From positions 1-5,201 of the forward strand of contig CBDUYD010000189.1 in assembly GCA_965371355.1 (NCBI GenBank): a stretch of 5,201 bases of DNA, written 5' to 3'. Made by a program: the position numbers and the translations under genes. Source of the DNA: JASJHI01 sp965371355. Lineage in GTDB: Bacteria; Actinomycetota; Acidimicrobiia; Acidimicrobiales; Ilumatobacteraceae. Below are positions 1 through 4,990 of the stretch, in pieces (the stretch's first letter is position 1; every line of letters starts with the position of its first letter). Below the pieces are notes generated by a model that did not search any database, was not told the origin of the DNA, and worked only from the letters and a program-made list of their open reading frames with translations.

Positions 1-140
1 GCCATGCACTCGACCGCCAGCCGCGTGTCGAGCTGTGCGTCGAATGTGACCCAACTGCCGAACGACAGCACGCTGACCTCGAGGCCCGTGTTGCCGAGAC
101 GGCGGTATTCCATGTTCTTGTTGACGGTGGGTGTGCTCAT
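1..140 (-). CDS. Aldo/keto reductase, Kv-beta-like (N-terminal 46 codons, runs off window)
   Basis: This is the N-terminal part of a minus-strand gene that continues past base 1, so 46 codons are visible. Translation from the ATG at 140 gives MSTPTVNKNMEYRRLGNTGL, then EVSVLSFGSWVTFDAQLDT. The YRRLGNTGLEVSVLSFGSWVTF stretch matches the first beta strands of NADPH-dependent aldo/keto reductases, and the GSWVTF wording is typical of the potassium-channel beta-subunit branch. These are cytosolic TIM-barrel oxidoreductases acting on aldehydes or ketones. The catalytic Asp/Tyr/Lys/His residues would lie outside the window, so activity and substrate cannot be judged. A second Met at codon 10 (113-111) is where many relatives begin. 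I prefer 140 because a TATGTT hexamer ends 6 nt upstream of it. The gene lies 24 nt after the crotonase stop codon. Confidence 0.85.
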   Translation of the reverse strand, partial: MSTPTVNKNMEYRRLGNTGLEVSVLSFGSWVTFDAQLDTRLAVECM

Positions 141-152
141 GTGCGGAACATA
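141..152 (-). promoter_or_regulatory. Leaderless-type -10 element for the aldo/keto reductase gene
   Basis: On the minus strand TATGTT occupies 152-147 and six bases (CCGCAC) separate it from the ATG at 140. There is no purine-rich Shine-Dalgarno, so transcription probably begins at or next to the start codon. I see no good -35 at 16-18 nt spacing. The call rests on the hexamer, its position and the same arrangement at three other genes in this window. Confidence 0.55.
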
Positions 153-173
153 CCCCGCGGGCGATCAGCGGGG
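153..173 (-). terminator. GC-rich hairpin at the 3' end of the crotonase gene
   Basis: An exact 6-bp inverted repeat (CCCCGC / GCGGGG) encloses a 9-nt loop that contains the crotonase TGA stop (167-165). In the minus-strand RNA the stem is followed by UAUGUU rather than a U-tract, so any termination activity would be of the U-poor kind suggested for actinobacteria. It directly abuts the next gene's -10 hexamer. It could equally be chance in GC-rich DNA. Confidence 0.3.
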
Positions 174-881
174 TTGGTCGGTGGCTGTCGCGGCGCGATC
201 CGCTGCGATCTGGGCATCCATCGTGGCGACGACCTCGCCGCGCAGCGTGCGCAGCGTTCCGACGTAGGCGCGCGGGTCGAGCAATGCCAGCTCCTCGGCG
301 CGAGCGATCGCGACCGGGAGCACCTCGTCGGCCTCGACCACCTCGTCGAGGAAACCCACCTCGACCGCTCCGGCGCCATCGGTGAGGCGGGCATTCGCCA
401 CCGCCCGCTGGAGGTGACGCTTGCTCAGCCGCTCGATCGCGAGGGTGAACGCCCATCCGGGCAGCACCATCGAGATGGCGACTTCGTTGAGTCCGATCTT
501 GCAGTCGATGTCGGCACCGACGCGCACGTCGCACGCCAGGAGGATCAGTGCACCCGCGGCGAGCGCGTGTCCAGTGCAGGCTGCGACCACAGGAACGGAC
601 GAGCCGAAGATCGTCTTGGCGAGGTCGCCGCCGTCACAGACGAGTGCCGACATCGCGGCGATGTCGCCGCTGCGCATCACCGAGAGGTCGAATCCGGCGC
701 TGAACCTGCCTTCGCGGCCATGGAGCACGACGGCTGATATCTCGTCGTCGGTCTCAGCTGAGCGGATCACCTCGTCGATCGCGCCGATCATCTCCGACGA
801 CAGGGCGTTGGCCTTGCCGTCGTCGAGGTGACATATCAGGACGCTTCCGCGACGTTCGGTGGTGACGGAACTCGAGCTCAT
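165..881 (-). CDS. Crotonase-family protein, delta3,delta2-enoyl-CoA isomerase-like
   Basis: The 238-residue product has the crotonase fold, which binds acyl-CoA thioesters in the cytosol. The first oxyanion-hole segment is GRFSAGFDL (58-66, Gly63) and the second is GHALAAGALILLACD (104-118, Gly110). The key stretch is KIGLNEV (128-134). Glu133 aligns with the single catalytic glutamate of mitochondrial-type enoyl-CoA isomerases and with Glu164 of rat enoyl-CoA hydratase. The other hydratase glutamate (rat Glu144) is replaced by a hydrophobic residue near Leu112. I therefore infer double-bond isomerisation, as in unsaturated fatty-acid beta-oxidation, rather than hydration. The crotonase fold is near certain; the exact reaction is not. 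The length is slightly under the usual 255-290. The ATG at 881 sits 6 nt after a -10-like TAGGTT and has no Shine-Dalgarno. The gene lies 57 nt after hisF and probably has its own promoter. Confidence 0.9.
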   Translation of the reverse strand: MSSSSVTTERRGSVLICHLDDGKANALSSEMIGAIDEVIRSAETDDEISAVVLHGREGRFSAGFDLSVMRSGDIAAMSALVCDGGDLAKTIFGSSVPVVAACTGHALAAGALILLACDVRVGADIDCKIGLNEVAISMVLPGWAFTLAIERLSKRHLQRAVANARLTDGAGAVEVGFLDEVVEADEVLPVAIARAEELALLDPRAYVGTLRTLRGEVVATMDAQIAADRAATATDQPR

Positions 882-917
882 CGCCCGAACCTATGCCCCG
901 ACCGTAGAACCTGTCAT
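882..917 (-). promoter_or_regulatory. Promoter of the crotonase gene (-35, -10, leaderless spacing)
   Basis: This is the best promoter in the window. On the minus strand ATGACA (917-912, five of six matches to TTGACA) is followed by an 18-nt spacer, TAGGTT (893-888), six bases, then the ATG at 881. No ribosome-binding site lies between the -10 and the start codon. The hexamer AGGTTC occurs at 912-907 and again at 892-887, a 20-bp period overlapping both core elements, and could be an operator. Confidence 0.6.
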
Positions 918-936
918 CTCCGACACTCGTCGGGAG
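918..936 (-). terminator. Candidate terminator hairpin after hisF
   Basis: In the minus-strand RNA, CUCCCGAC and GUCGGAG can pair as a 7-bp stem with one bulged base and a GAGU loop. The hairpin starts two bases after the hisF stop codon (941-939). The sequence after it is AUGACAGGUUC, so there is no U-tract. Its place at the end of the five-gene his operon and directly before a separate promoter supports a terminator or 3'-end-stabilising role. Confidence 0.4.
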
Positions 937-938
937 AC

Positions 939-1733
939 TCAGCGTCCGATCGGCCGCACGGTGATGCCGGCGTCGGTCATGACCGCCTTGGCCTCAGCGA
1001 TCGAGTGCTCGCGGAAGTGGAAGATCGTCGCCGCCAACACCGCGTCGGCGCCACCCTCTGAGACACCCTCGGCGAGGTGATCGAGCGTCCCGACGCCGCC
1101 GCTGGCGATGACGGGAACCATGACCGCATCGGCGATGGTGCGGGTCAGTTCGAGGTCGAATCCATCGCCCGTACCGTCACGATCCATCGACGTGAGCAGG
1201 ATCTCCCCTGCGCCGAGCGAGACGGCCTCGGCCGCCCAGGACACCGCGTCGATCCCGGTGGCGGTGCGCCCACCGTTGAGGTAGACCTCCCACCGCGGGC
1301 CGTCGACCGCGTGCACCCGCTCGTCCGCTGTGATCCGCTTGGCGTCGATCGCGCAGACGACGCACTGGGCGCCGAACTCGGTCGCGATCTCCGAGATCAA
1401 CTCGGGTCGTTGCACCGCTGCGGTGTTGACGCTCACCTTGTCGGCACCCGCCCGCAGCATCGCCCGCGCATCGGCGAGCGTTCGGATCCCGCCGCCGACG
1501 GTGAAAGGGATGTACACCTCGTCGGCGACACGGTTGACCATCTCGATCGTCGTGGCCCGGTCGTCGCTCGAGGCGGTGATGTCGAGGAAGACCAGTTCGT
1601 CGGCGCCCTCGGCGTCGTAGCGTGCGGCCAACTCGACCGGGTCTCCCGCGTCGCGCAGGTCGACGAAGTTGGTGCCCTTGACGACCCGACCATCGGTCAC
1701 GTCGAGGCACGGGATGATGCGGGCGACCTTCAC
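939..1733 (-). CDS. hisF: Imidazole glycerol phosphate synthase, cyclase subunit HisF
   Basis: HisF (264 residues) is the TIM-barrel cyclase subunit of the cytosolic HisH-HisF complex. It uses ammonia from HisH to turn PRFAR into IGP and AICAR, the latter feeding purine synthesis. The two catalytic aspartates are Asp11 in CLDVTDGRVVKGTNF and Asp130 in CAIDAKR. Residues matching the ammonia-gate set known from Thermotoga HisF are present: Arg5, Glu46, Lys99 and Glu177. Phosphate-binding segments TVGGGI (78-83) and ASGGVG (210-215) and the terminal FHFRE are typical. Compared with Thermotoga there are about ten extra residues near 140-158, which is common in longer bacterial HisF proteins. Translation starts at GTG 1733, inside the hisA stop codon (GTGA overlap), which implies translational coupling. 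The frame is open far upstream, but HisF homology begins only at KVARIIPCLDV. It is the last gene of the his operon; hisI does not follow it. Confidence 0.97.
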   Translation of the reverse strand: MKVARIIPCLDVTDGRVVKGTNFVDLRDAGDPVELAARYDAEGADELVFLDITASSDDRATTIEMVNRVADEVYIPFTVGGGIRTLADARAMLRAGADKVSVNTAAVQRPELISEIATEFGAQCVVCAIDAKRITADERVHAVDGPRWEVYLNGGRTATGIDAVSWAAEAVSLGAGEILLTSMDRDGTGDGFDLELTRTIADAVMVPVIASGGVGTLDHLAEGVSEGGADAVLAATIFHFREHSIAEAKAVMTDAGITVRPIGR

Positions 1734-2467
1734 TCCGCGCCCTCGGCGACCGCGGCACGGATGGCGGCGAGCGCGTCGGCTACACCGAACCGGCCCTCGT
1801 ACAGGGCCTTGCCGGTGATGATTCCACCCAGGTTGTCCAGCCGGGCCAACTCGTCGATGTCGGCGAGGCTTGCGACGCCGCCGCTGGCGATGACCGGCGC
1901 ACCCGCCAGATCGATCGACCTCGATAGTCCTCGCACATCGGGACCCTCGAGCATCCCGTCGCGTCCGATGTCGGTCACGACGAACACCGCCGCGGTGGGA
2001 AAGAGTGCGTAGGCATCGTCGAGTCGGAGCCCGCTGTCCTCGGTCCAACCGTGGATCGCGATATCGCCGCCGCGGTGGTCGAGGCCGACGGCGATGGGGA
2101 GCAACTCCGACGCCCTCGCGACCAGTGCCGGATCGGCGATCGCCGCTGAACCCATCACCGCGCGTGCGACACCTGCCGCCACCAGTTCGCCGACATCGTC
2201 GAGGCTCCGGACTCCCCCGCCGGTCTGCACGCGCGCTGAGCCGCGAACCGCTTCGGCGATCGCCGACACGATCGGCCGGTTGACCGGGCTCCCCGACCGG
2301 GCCGCATCGAGGTCGACGACGTGTATCCATCGAGCGCCGGCAGCGACGAAGTCGCAGGCGACCACGATGGGATCATCGCCGTACACGGTCTCGTCGTCGT
2401 AGTCGCCCTTGCGCAGGCGCACGACCCTGCCGCCGAGCAGATCGATCGCCGGATACAGGTCGGTCAT
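1730..2467 (-). CDS. hisA: ProFAR isomerase HisA
   Basis: HisA (245 residues) is a cytosolic TIM-barrel enzyme that performs the Amadori rearrangement of ProFAR to PRFAR, the substrate of HisH-HisF. Asp9 in PAIDLLGGRVVRL and Asp130 in AVGLDHRGG match the catalytic acid/base pair of the family, and Thr165 in VVTDIGRDGM matches the conserved threonine. Phosphate-binding loops are QTGGGVRS (81-88) and ASGGVAS (194-200), followed by ITGKALYEGRF. Many actinobacteria use PriA, a related enzyme that also does the TrpF step. Here the PriA switch arginine before the active-site tryptophan (RGW in PriA) appears to be His139 in IHGW, so I call it HisA; dual activity is not excluded. ATG at 2467 overlaps the hisH stop (ATGA). 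No strong Shine-Dalgarno is seen, so translation probably depends on coupling to hisH. Confidence 0.95.
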   Translation of the reverse strand: MTDLYPAIDLLGGRVVRLRKGDYDDETVYGDDPIVVACDFVAAGARWIHVVDLDAARSGSPVNRPIVSAIAEAVRGSARVQTGGGVRSLDDVGELVAAGVARAVMGSAAIADPALVARASELLPIAVGLDHRGGDIAIHGWTEDSGLRLDDAYALFPTAAVFVVTDIGRDGMLEGPDVRGLSRSIDLAGAPVIASGGVASLADIDELARLDNLGGIITGKALYEGRFGVADALAAIRAAVAEGAE

Positions 2468-3141
2468 CGCGATGCCGCCGATCCCGCCGATCCCGCCGCC
2501 GACGTCGACCGGCAGACGTCGACGAAGTTCGCCAGCAGTCGCAGGCCCGCAGAACCGGACTTCTCGGGGTGGAACTGCACCGCGAAGACATTGTCGCGAC
2601 GGAACGCGGCATTGAGGGTGGAGCCGTACTCGACGGTCGCGACCGTGACCTGTTGGTCGTCGGGCACACCGTGCAGGGAGTGCACGAAGTAGAACCAGGC
2701 ATCGTCATGCAGATCGGCCAACAACGGATCGTCGGTCAGCACGTCGAGCCTGTTCCACTGCATCTGGGGGATCTTCGGGCCGCGCGGGATCCACTCGACC
2801 GTGCCAGCGATGACACCGAGACCGGCGGAGGATTCATCCTCTTGCGACTTGCCGAACAGCATCTGCATGCCGACGCAGATGCCGAGGAACGGCCGCCCCG
2901 ATTCGACCGCCTCGCGTGCCGGTCGTTCGAGTCCGGCCGCGCGCAGTGCATCCATGCAGGCACCGAAGGCGCCCACACCGGGAAGCACGACGCCGTCGGC
3001 CTCCGCGATCAGTCGCGGGTCGGCGGTGAGCCTGGCGTCGGCGCCGCACGACACGAGTGCCTTCTGCGCCGAGTGGAGGTTGCCGATCCCGTAGTCGAGG
3101 ACGGCGATCAGCGGGCGCCCGGCCCCCGCTCGTTCGCTCAT
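2464..3141 (-). CDS. hisH: Imidazole glycerol phosphate synthase, glutaminase subunit HisH
   Basis: HisH (225 residues) is the class I glutamine amidotransferase subunit that hydrolyses glutamine and channels ammonia to HisF. The triad is visible: Cys89 in FLGICVGMQMLFG, and His191 with Glu193 in VQFHPEKSG. The oxyanion-strand motif VLPGVGAFG (52-60) and FVHSLHG (152-158) are also typical. The protein is somewhat longer than usual (about 200). It has roughly ten extra N-terminal residues before LIAVLDYGIGNLHS, and a low-complexity Ala/Gly/Ser tail (214-224) encoded by a 9-bp tandem repeat. ATG at 3141 is the only plausible ATG start, with a weak GGCGAG purine run upstream. It is the only his gene here that does not overlap the gene before it, being 54 nt after hisB. 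Its end overlaps hisA by 4 nt. Confidence 0.96.
   Translation of the reverse strand: MSERAGAGRPLIAVLDYGIGNLHSAQKALVSCGADARLTADPRLIAEADGVVLPGVGAFGACMDALRAAGLERPAREAVESGRPFLGICVGMQMLFGKSQEDESSAGLGVIAGTVEWIPRGPKIPQMQWNRLDVLTDDPLLADLHDDAWFYFVHSLHGVPDDQQVTVATVEYGSTLNAAFRRDNVFAVQFHPEKSGSAGLRLLANFVDVCRSTSAAGSAGSAASR
2471..2497. repeat. 9-bp tandem repeat, three units, in the hisH 3' end
   Basis: Three adjacent 9-bp units (GATGCCGCC once, then GATCCCGCC twice on the plus strand) occupy the end of hisH. Read in the hisH frame they encode the tail AGSAGSAAS, an Ala-Gly/Ala-Ser repeat. They lie just upstream of the hisA start. The unit length is a multiple of three, so slippage would lengthen or shorten the tail without a frameshift. 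Confidence 0.7.
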
Positions 3142-3153
3142 CGTTCACTCGCC

Positions 3154-3172
3154 GCCCGTTCGGCGCACGGGC
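3154..3172 (-). other. Hairpin in the hisB-hisH intergenic gap
   Basis: An exact 6-bp inverted repeat (GCCCGT / ACGGGC) with a 7-nt loop lies in the 54-nt gap, 12 nt upstream of the hisH start codon. In the his mRNA it would form just before the weak purine run GGCGAG. No U-tract follows, so it is unlikely to be a full terminator. It could affect hisH translation or mRNA processing, or be a chance GC-rich stem. Confidence 0.4.
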
Positions 3173-3195
3173 CTGTCATCACCGGAGCGAGCGCG

Positions 3196-3789
3196 TCACA
3201 GCACGCCCTTCGTCGACGGGACACCGTTGCGGTGTTCGACCCGCACCGCATCGCGAAGCGAACGGGCGAGCCCCTTGAAGGTCGCCTCGATGATGTGGTG
3301 CACGTTGCGACCGCGCACCAACTCGACGTGCAGCGTGATACCCGCCGCGTTGGCGAACGAGGTGACGGCGTGCTCGGCGAGCTGCGGGTCGAAAGCGGGG
3401 TCGCCGAGCGGGAGGCACTCGGGCAGCGGCACGTGCCACTCGACGTGTGGGCGACCCGACAGATCGAGCGCGATGTCGACGAGTGCCTCGTCGAGCGGAT
3501 AGCGGCCGCTGGCGAATCGCCGTATTCCCGCCTTGTCGCCGAGCGCCTCGGCGAACGCCTCTCCGAGCGCGATCGCGACGTCTTCGACCGTGTGGTGCGT
3601 GTCGATCTGGAGGTCTCCCTCGGCCTGCACGACCAGATCGAAGCCCCCGTGACGCCCGAGCTGGTCGAGCATGTGGCCGTAGAACGGGATCCCGGTCGCT
3701 ATCTCGGTCGAGCCGGTGCCGTCGATGTCGATCGCAACCGCGATCGTCGTCTCGGTGGTGGTTCGATCACGCCGGGCGGTGCGGCTCAT
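3196..3789 (-). CDS. hisB: Imidazoleglycerol-phosphate dehydratase HisB (monofunctional)
   Basis: HisB (197 residues) dehydrates IGP to imidazole-acetol phosphate. The family forms a Mn-dependent 24-mer. The paired histidine motifs that bind the two metals are intact: DTHHTVED (63-70) and RNVHHIIEATFKGLARSLRDA (starting at 161). Further ligand or substrate residues are His39 in FYGHMLDQLGRHG, His115 in SGRPHVEW, and His140 in AEHAVTSFA. The length equals that of monofunctional bacterial IGP dehydratases. There is no N-terminal HAD phosphatase domain like that of E. coli HisB, so histidinol phosphatase must be encoded elsewhere. ATG at 3789 overlaps the hisC stop (ATGA) and is preceded by a good Shine-Dalgarno-like GGGAGG nine bases upstream. 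The frame is open further upstream, but that part is a shadow of hisC. Confidence 0.97.
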   Translation of the reverse strand: MSRTARRDRTTTETTIAVAIDIDGTGSTEIATGIPFYGHMLDQLGRHGGFDLVVQAEGDLQIDTHHTVEDVAIALGEAFAEALGDKAGIRRFASGRYPLDEALVDIALDLSGRPHVEWHVPLPECLPLGDPAFDPQLAEHAVTSFANAAGITLHVELVRGRNVHHIIEATFKGLARSLRDAVRVEHRNGVPSTKGVL

Positions 3790-4919
3790 CTCGCTCGCCC
3801 TCCCGTCTCGTCGTTCACCGCTGCCGTCGCACGCGGGGATGCCGCCCCGACGAACGATGCGGACTCGGTGAGCGCCTCGCCCAGCGCCCAGAGGAACGCG
3901 GAGTTCTCGTCGTGGGTGCCGATCGTGACGCGCAGGTAGTTGTGCAACCGGGGCCAGCTCGAACAGTCGCGGATCAGGACGTCGCGATCGACGAGCGCCT
4001 GCCAGACATCGGTCGCGCGAGCGGCGCGAGGCCGGAAGAGTACGAAGTTGGCGCCGCTCGGGACCGCGTCGACGGGAAGATCCGCCAGCGCGTTGGACAC
4101 GCGGTCGCGTTCGACGACGAGTTGCTTCACCCGCGCATCCATGTCGTCGGTGAACCGAAGGGCGATGCGGCCGGCGATCTGCTTTATCGAGTCGAGGTGG
4201 TACGGAAGCACGACCTTGTCGAGTTCGGCGACCAGCGGGCGCGGACCGATCAGGTAGCCGAGCCGCGCACCCGCCATCGCCCATGTCTTCGAGAAGGTCC
4301 GCGTCACCACCATCGCGCGCTGATCGTCGACGAGGTCGAGCGCAGACCACTCGGCGAACTGCGCGTACGCCTCGTCGATCACGACGAGTCCGGGTGCGAC
4401 GTCGAGCAGGTGGCGCACCCGCTCGACGGGCTCGACCAGCCCGGTCGGATTGTTCGGTGAGGTGAGGAAGACGACGTGCGGTGCATACTCGGCGATCACC
4501 CGATCGATCTCGGATTCGTCGAGCGTGAAGTCGGGCGCCCGCTCGCCGACGACCGTCGTCGCTCCGGTGACCCGCGCTGTCTGGGCATGCATCTGAAACG
4601 TCGGTTCGAACGTCGCGACGACCCGTCCGGGCCCGGCGTAGGCGAGGAGCACGGTCTGCAGCACCTCGCTCGAACCGTTCGCCGCGAACACCTGCTCGGG
4701 ATCGACCCCGTGCAGGTCGGCGATCGCTTCGCGCAGCGGCGTCGCCGCGCGATCGGGGTATCGATGCCAGTCGATGCGCGAGATCTCCGATGCCAGCGCG
4801 TCGCGGAACTCGTCGGGCGGCGGTTCGGGCGACTCGTTCGTGTTCAGCCGGACCGCAGCGTCGACCTGCGGAGAGTGGTACCCCTCGAGGGAGCGCAGGT
4901 CGTCGCGGACGTGGATCAC
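3786..4919 (-). CDS. hisC: Histidinol-phosphate aminotransferase HisC
   Basis: HisC (377 residues) is a fold-type I PLP enzyme that converts imidazole-acetol phosphate and glutamate to histidinol phosphate and 2-oxoglutarate. Visible landmarks are LNTNESP (25-31), NGSSE (81-85, cofactor phosphate region), SPNNPTG (154-160, Asn157), DEAY (182-185, Asp182 to the pyridine nitrogen), the Schiff-base lysine Lys211 in TRTFSKTWAMAGARLGY, and Arg330 in YLRVTIGT, which should bind the substrate carboxylate. The last 25 or so residues, rich in Ala, Ser and Arg, extend beyond the usual end. GTG at 4919 fits the family N-terminus and lies 7 nt after a TAnnnT hexamer. It is the first gene of the visible his operon and overlaps hisB by 4 nt. 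A relative acting on aromatic amino acids is possible, but the his context makes HisC the clear choice. Confidence 0.96.
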   Translation of the reverse strand: MIHVRDDLRSLEGYHSPQVDAAVRLNTNESPEPPPDEFRDALASEISRIDWHRYPDRAATPLREAIADLHGVDPEQVFAANGSSEVLQTVLLAYAGPGRVVATFEPTFQMHAQTARVTGATTVVGERAPDFTLDESEIDRVIAEYAPHVVFLTSPNNPTGLVEPVERVRHLLDVAPGLVVIDEAYAQFAEWSALDLVDDQRAMVVTRTFSKTWAMAGARLGYLIGPRPLVAELDKVVLPYHLDSIKQIAGRIALRFTDDMDARVKQLVVERDRVSNALADLPVDAVPSGANFVLFRPRAARATDVWQALVDRDVLIRDCSSWPRLHNYLRVTIGTHDENSAFLWALGEALTESASFVGAASPRATAAVNDETGGRAR

Positions 4920-4932
4920 GCGGCGAAGCCTA
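4920..4932 (-). promoter_or_regulatory. Leaderless-type -10 element of the his operon
   Basis: On the minus strand TAGGCT (4932-4927) is followed by seven bases and the hisC GTG at 4919. No Shine-Dalgarno fits in the space, and no recognisable -35 is present at 16-18 nt. This leaves no room for a leader peptide, T-box or other RNA attenuator ahead of hisC if transcription starts at the GTG, so control would have to act on the DNA. Confidence 0.55.
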
Positions 4933-4936
4933 CCGA

Positions 4937-4956
4937 CGGGAGCTGTGCCGCTCCCG
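4937..4956. promoter_or_regulatory. Inverted repeat between divergent promoters, candidate operator
   Basis: A perfect 7-bp inverted repeat (CGGGAGC, 6-bp spacer, GCTCCCG) lies between the two divergent -10 hexamers, with two further matching bases on each side after a gap. Its right half covers the -35 zone of the his promoter. If both transcripts are leaderless it is not transcribed from either promoter, which favours a DNA-binding site for a dimeric regulator over an RNA hairpin. The regulator is unknown. Confidence 0.4.
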
Positions 4957-4978
4957 GTGGGTTCGGCCCGCCGAGCGC

Positions 4979-4990
4979 TACGGTGCCGAC
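4979..4990 (+). promoter_or_regulatory. Leaderless-type -10 element for the 67-aa protein gene
   Basis: TACGGT (4979-4984) is followed by six bases and the GTG start at 4991. There is no Shine-Dalgarno and no clear -35. The arrangement mirrors that of hisC on the opposite strand and supports GTG 4991 as the start. Confidence 0.5.

Noticed and set aside
1734..2330. Upstream in-frame extension of hisF through hisA
   Set aside because: The 199 extra codons are Arg/Gly/Pro-rich frame-shadow sequence of hisA. HisF homology and the GTGA junction place the start at 1733.
3172..3180. Possible internal promoter before hisH, sharing the 9-mer GATGACAGG with the crotonase promoter
   Set aside because: No TAnnnT hexamer occurs at the right distance or before the hisH start, and shared 9-mers are expected by chance in 5 kb.
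2569..3939. Long plus-strand open frame (456 codons) opposite hisH and hisB
   Set aside because: It is antisense to two genes with intact catalytic motifs. Its translation resembles no family I know, and long shadow frames are expected in GC-rich coding DNA.
3790..4350. Upstream in-frame extension of hisB through hisC
   Set aside because: The extension is an Arg-rich shadow of hisC. HisB begins at ATG 3789 with a Shine-Dalgarno-like GGGAGG.
4920..4990. his leader peptide, T-box or other RNA attenuator ahead of hisC
   Set aside because: There is no run of His codons, no T-box sequence, and too little space between the -10 hexamer and the GTG for any leader.
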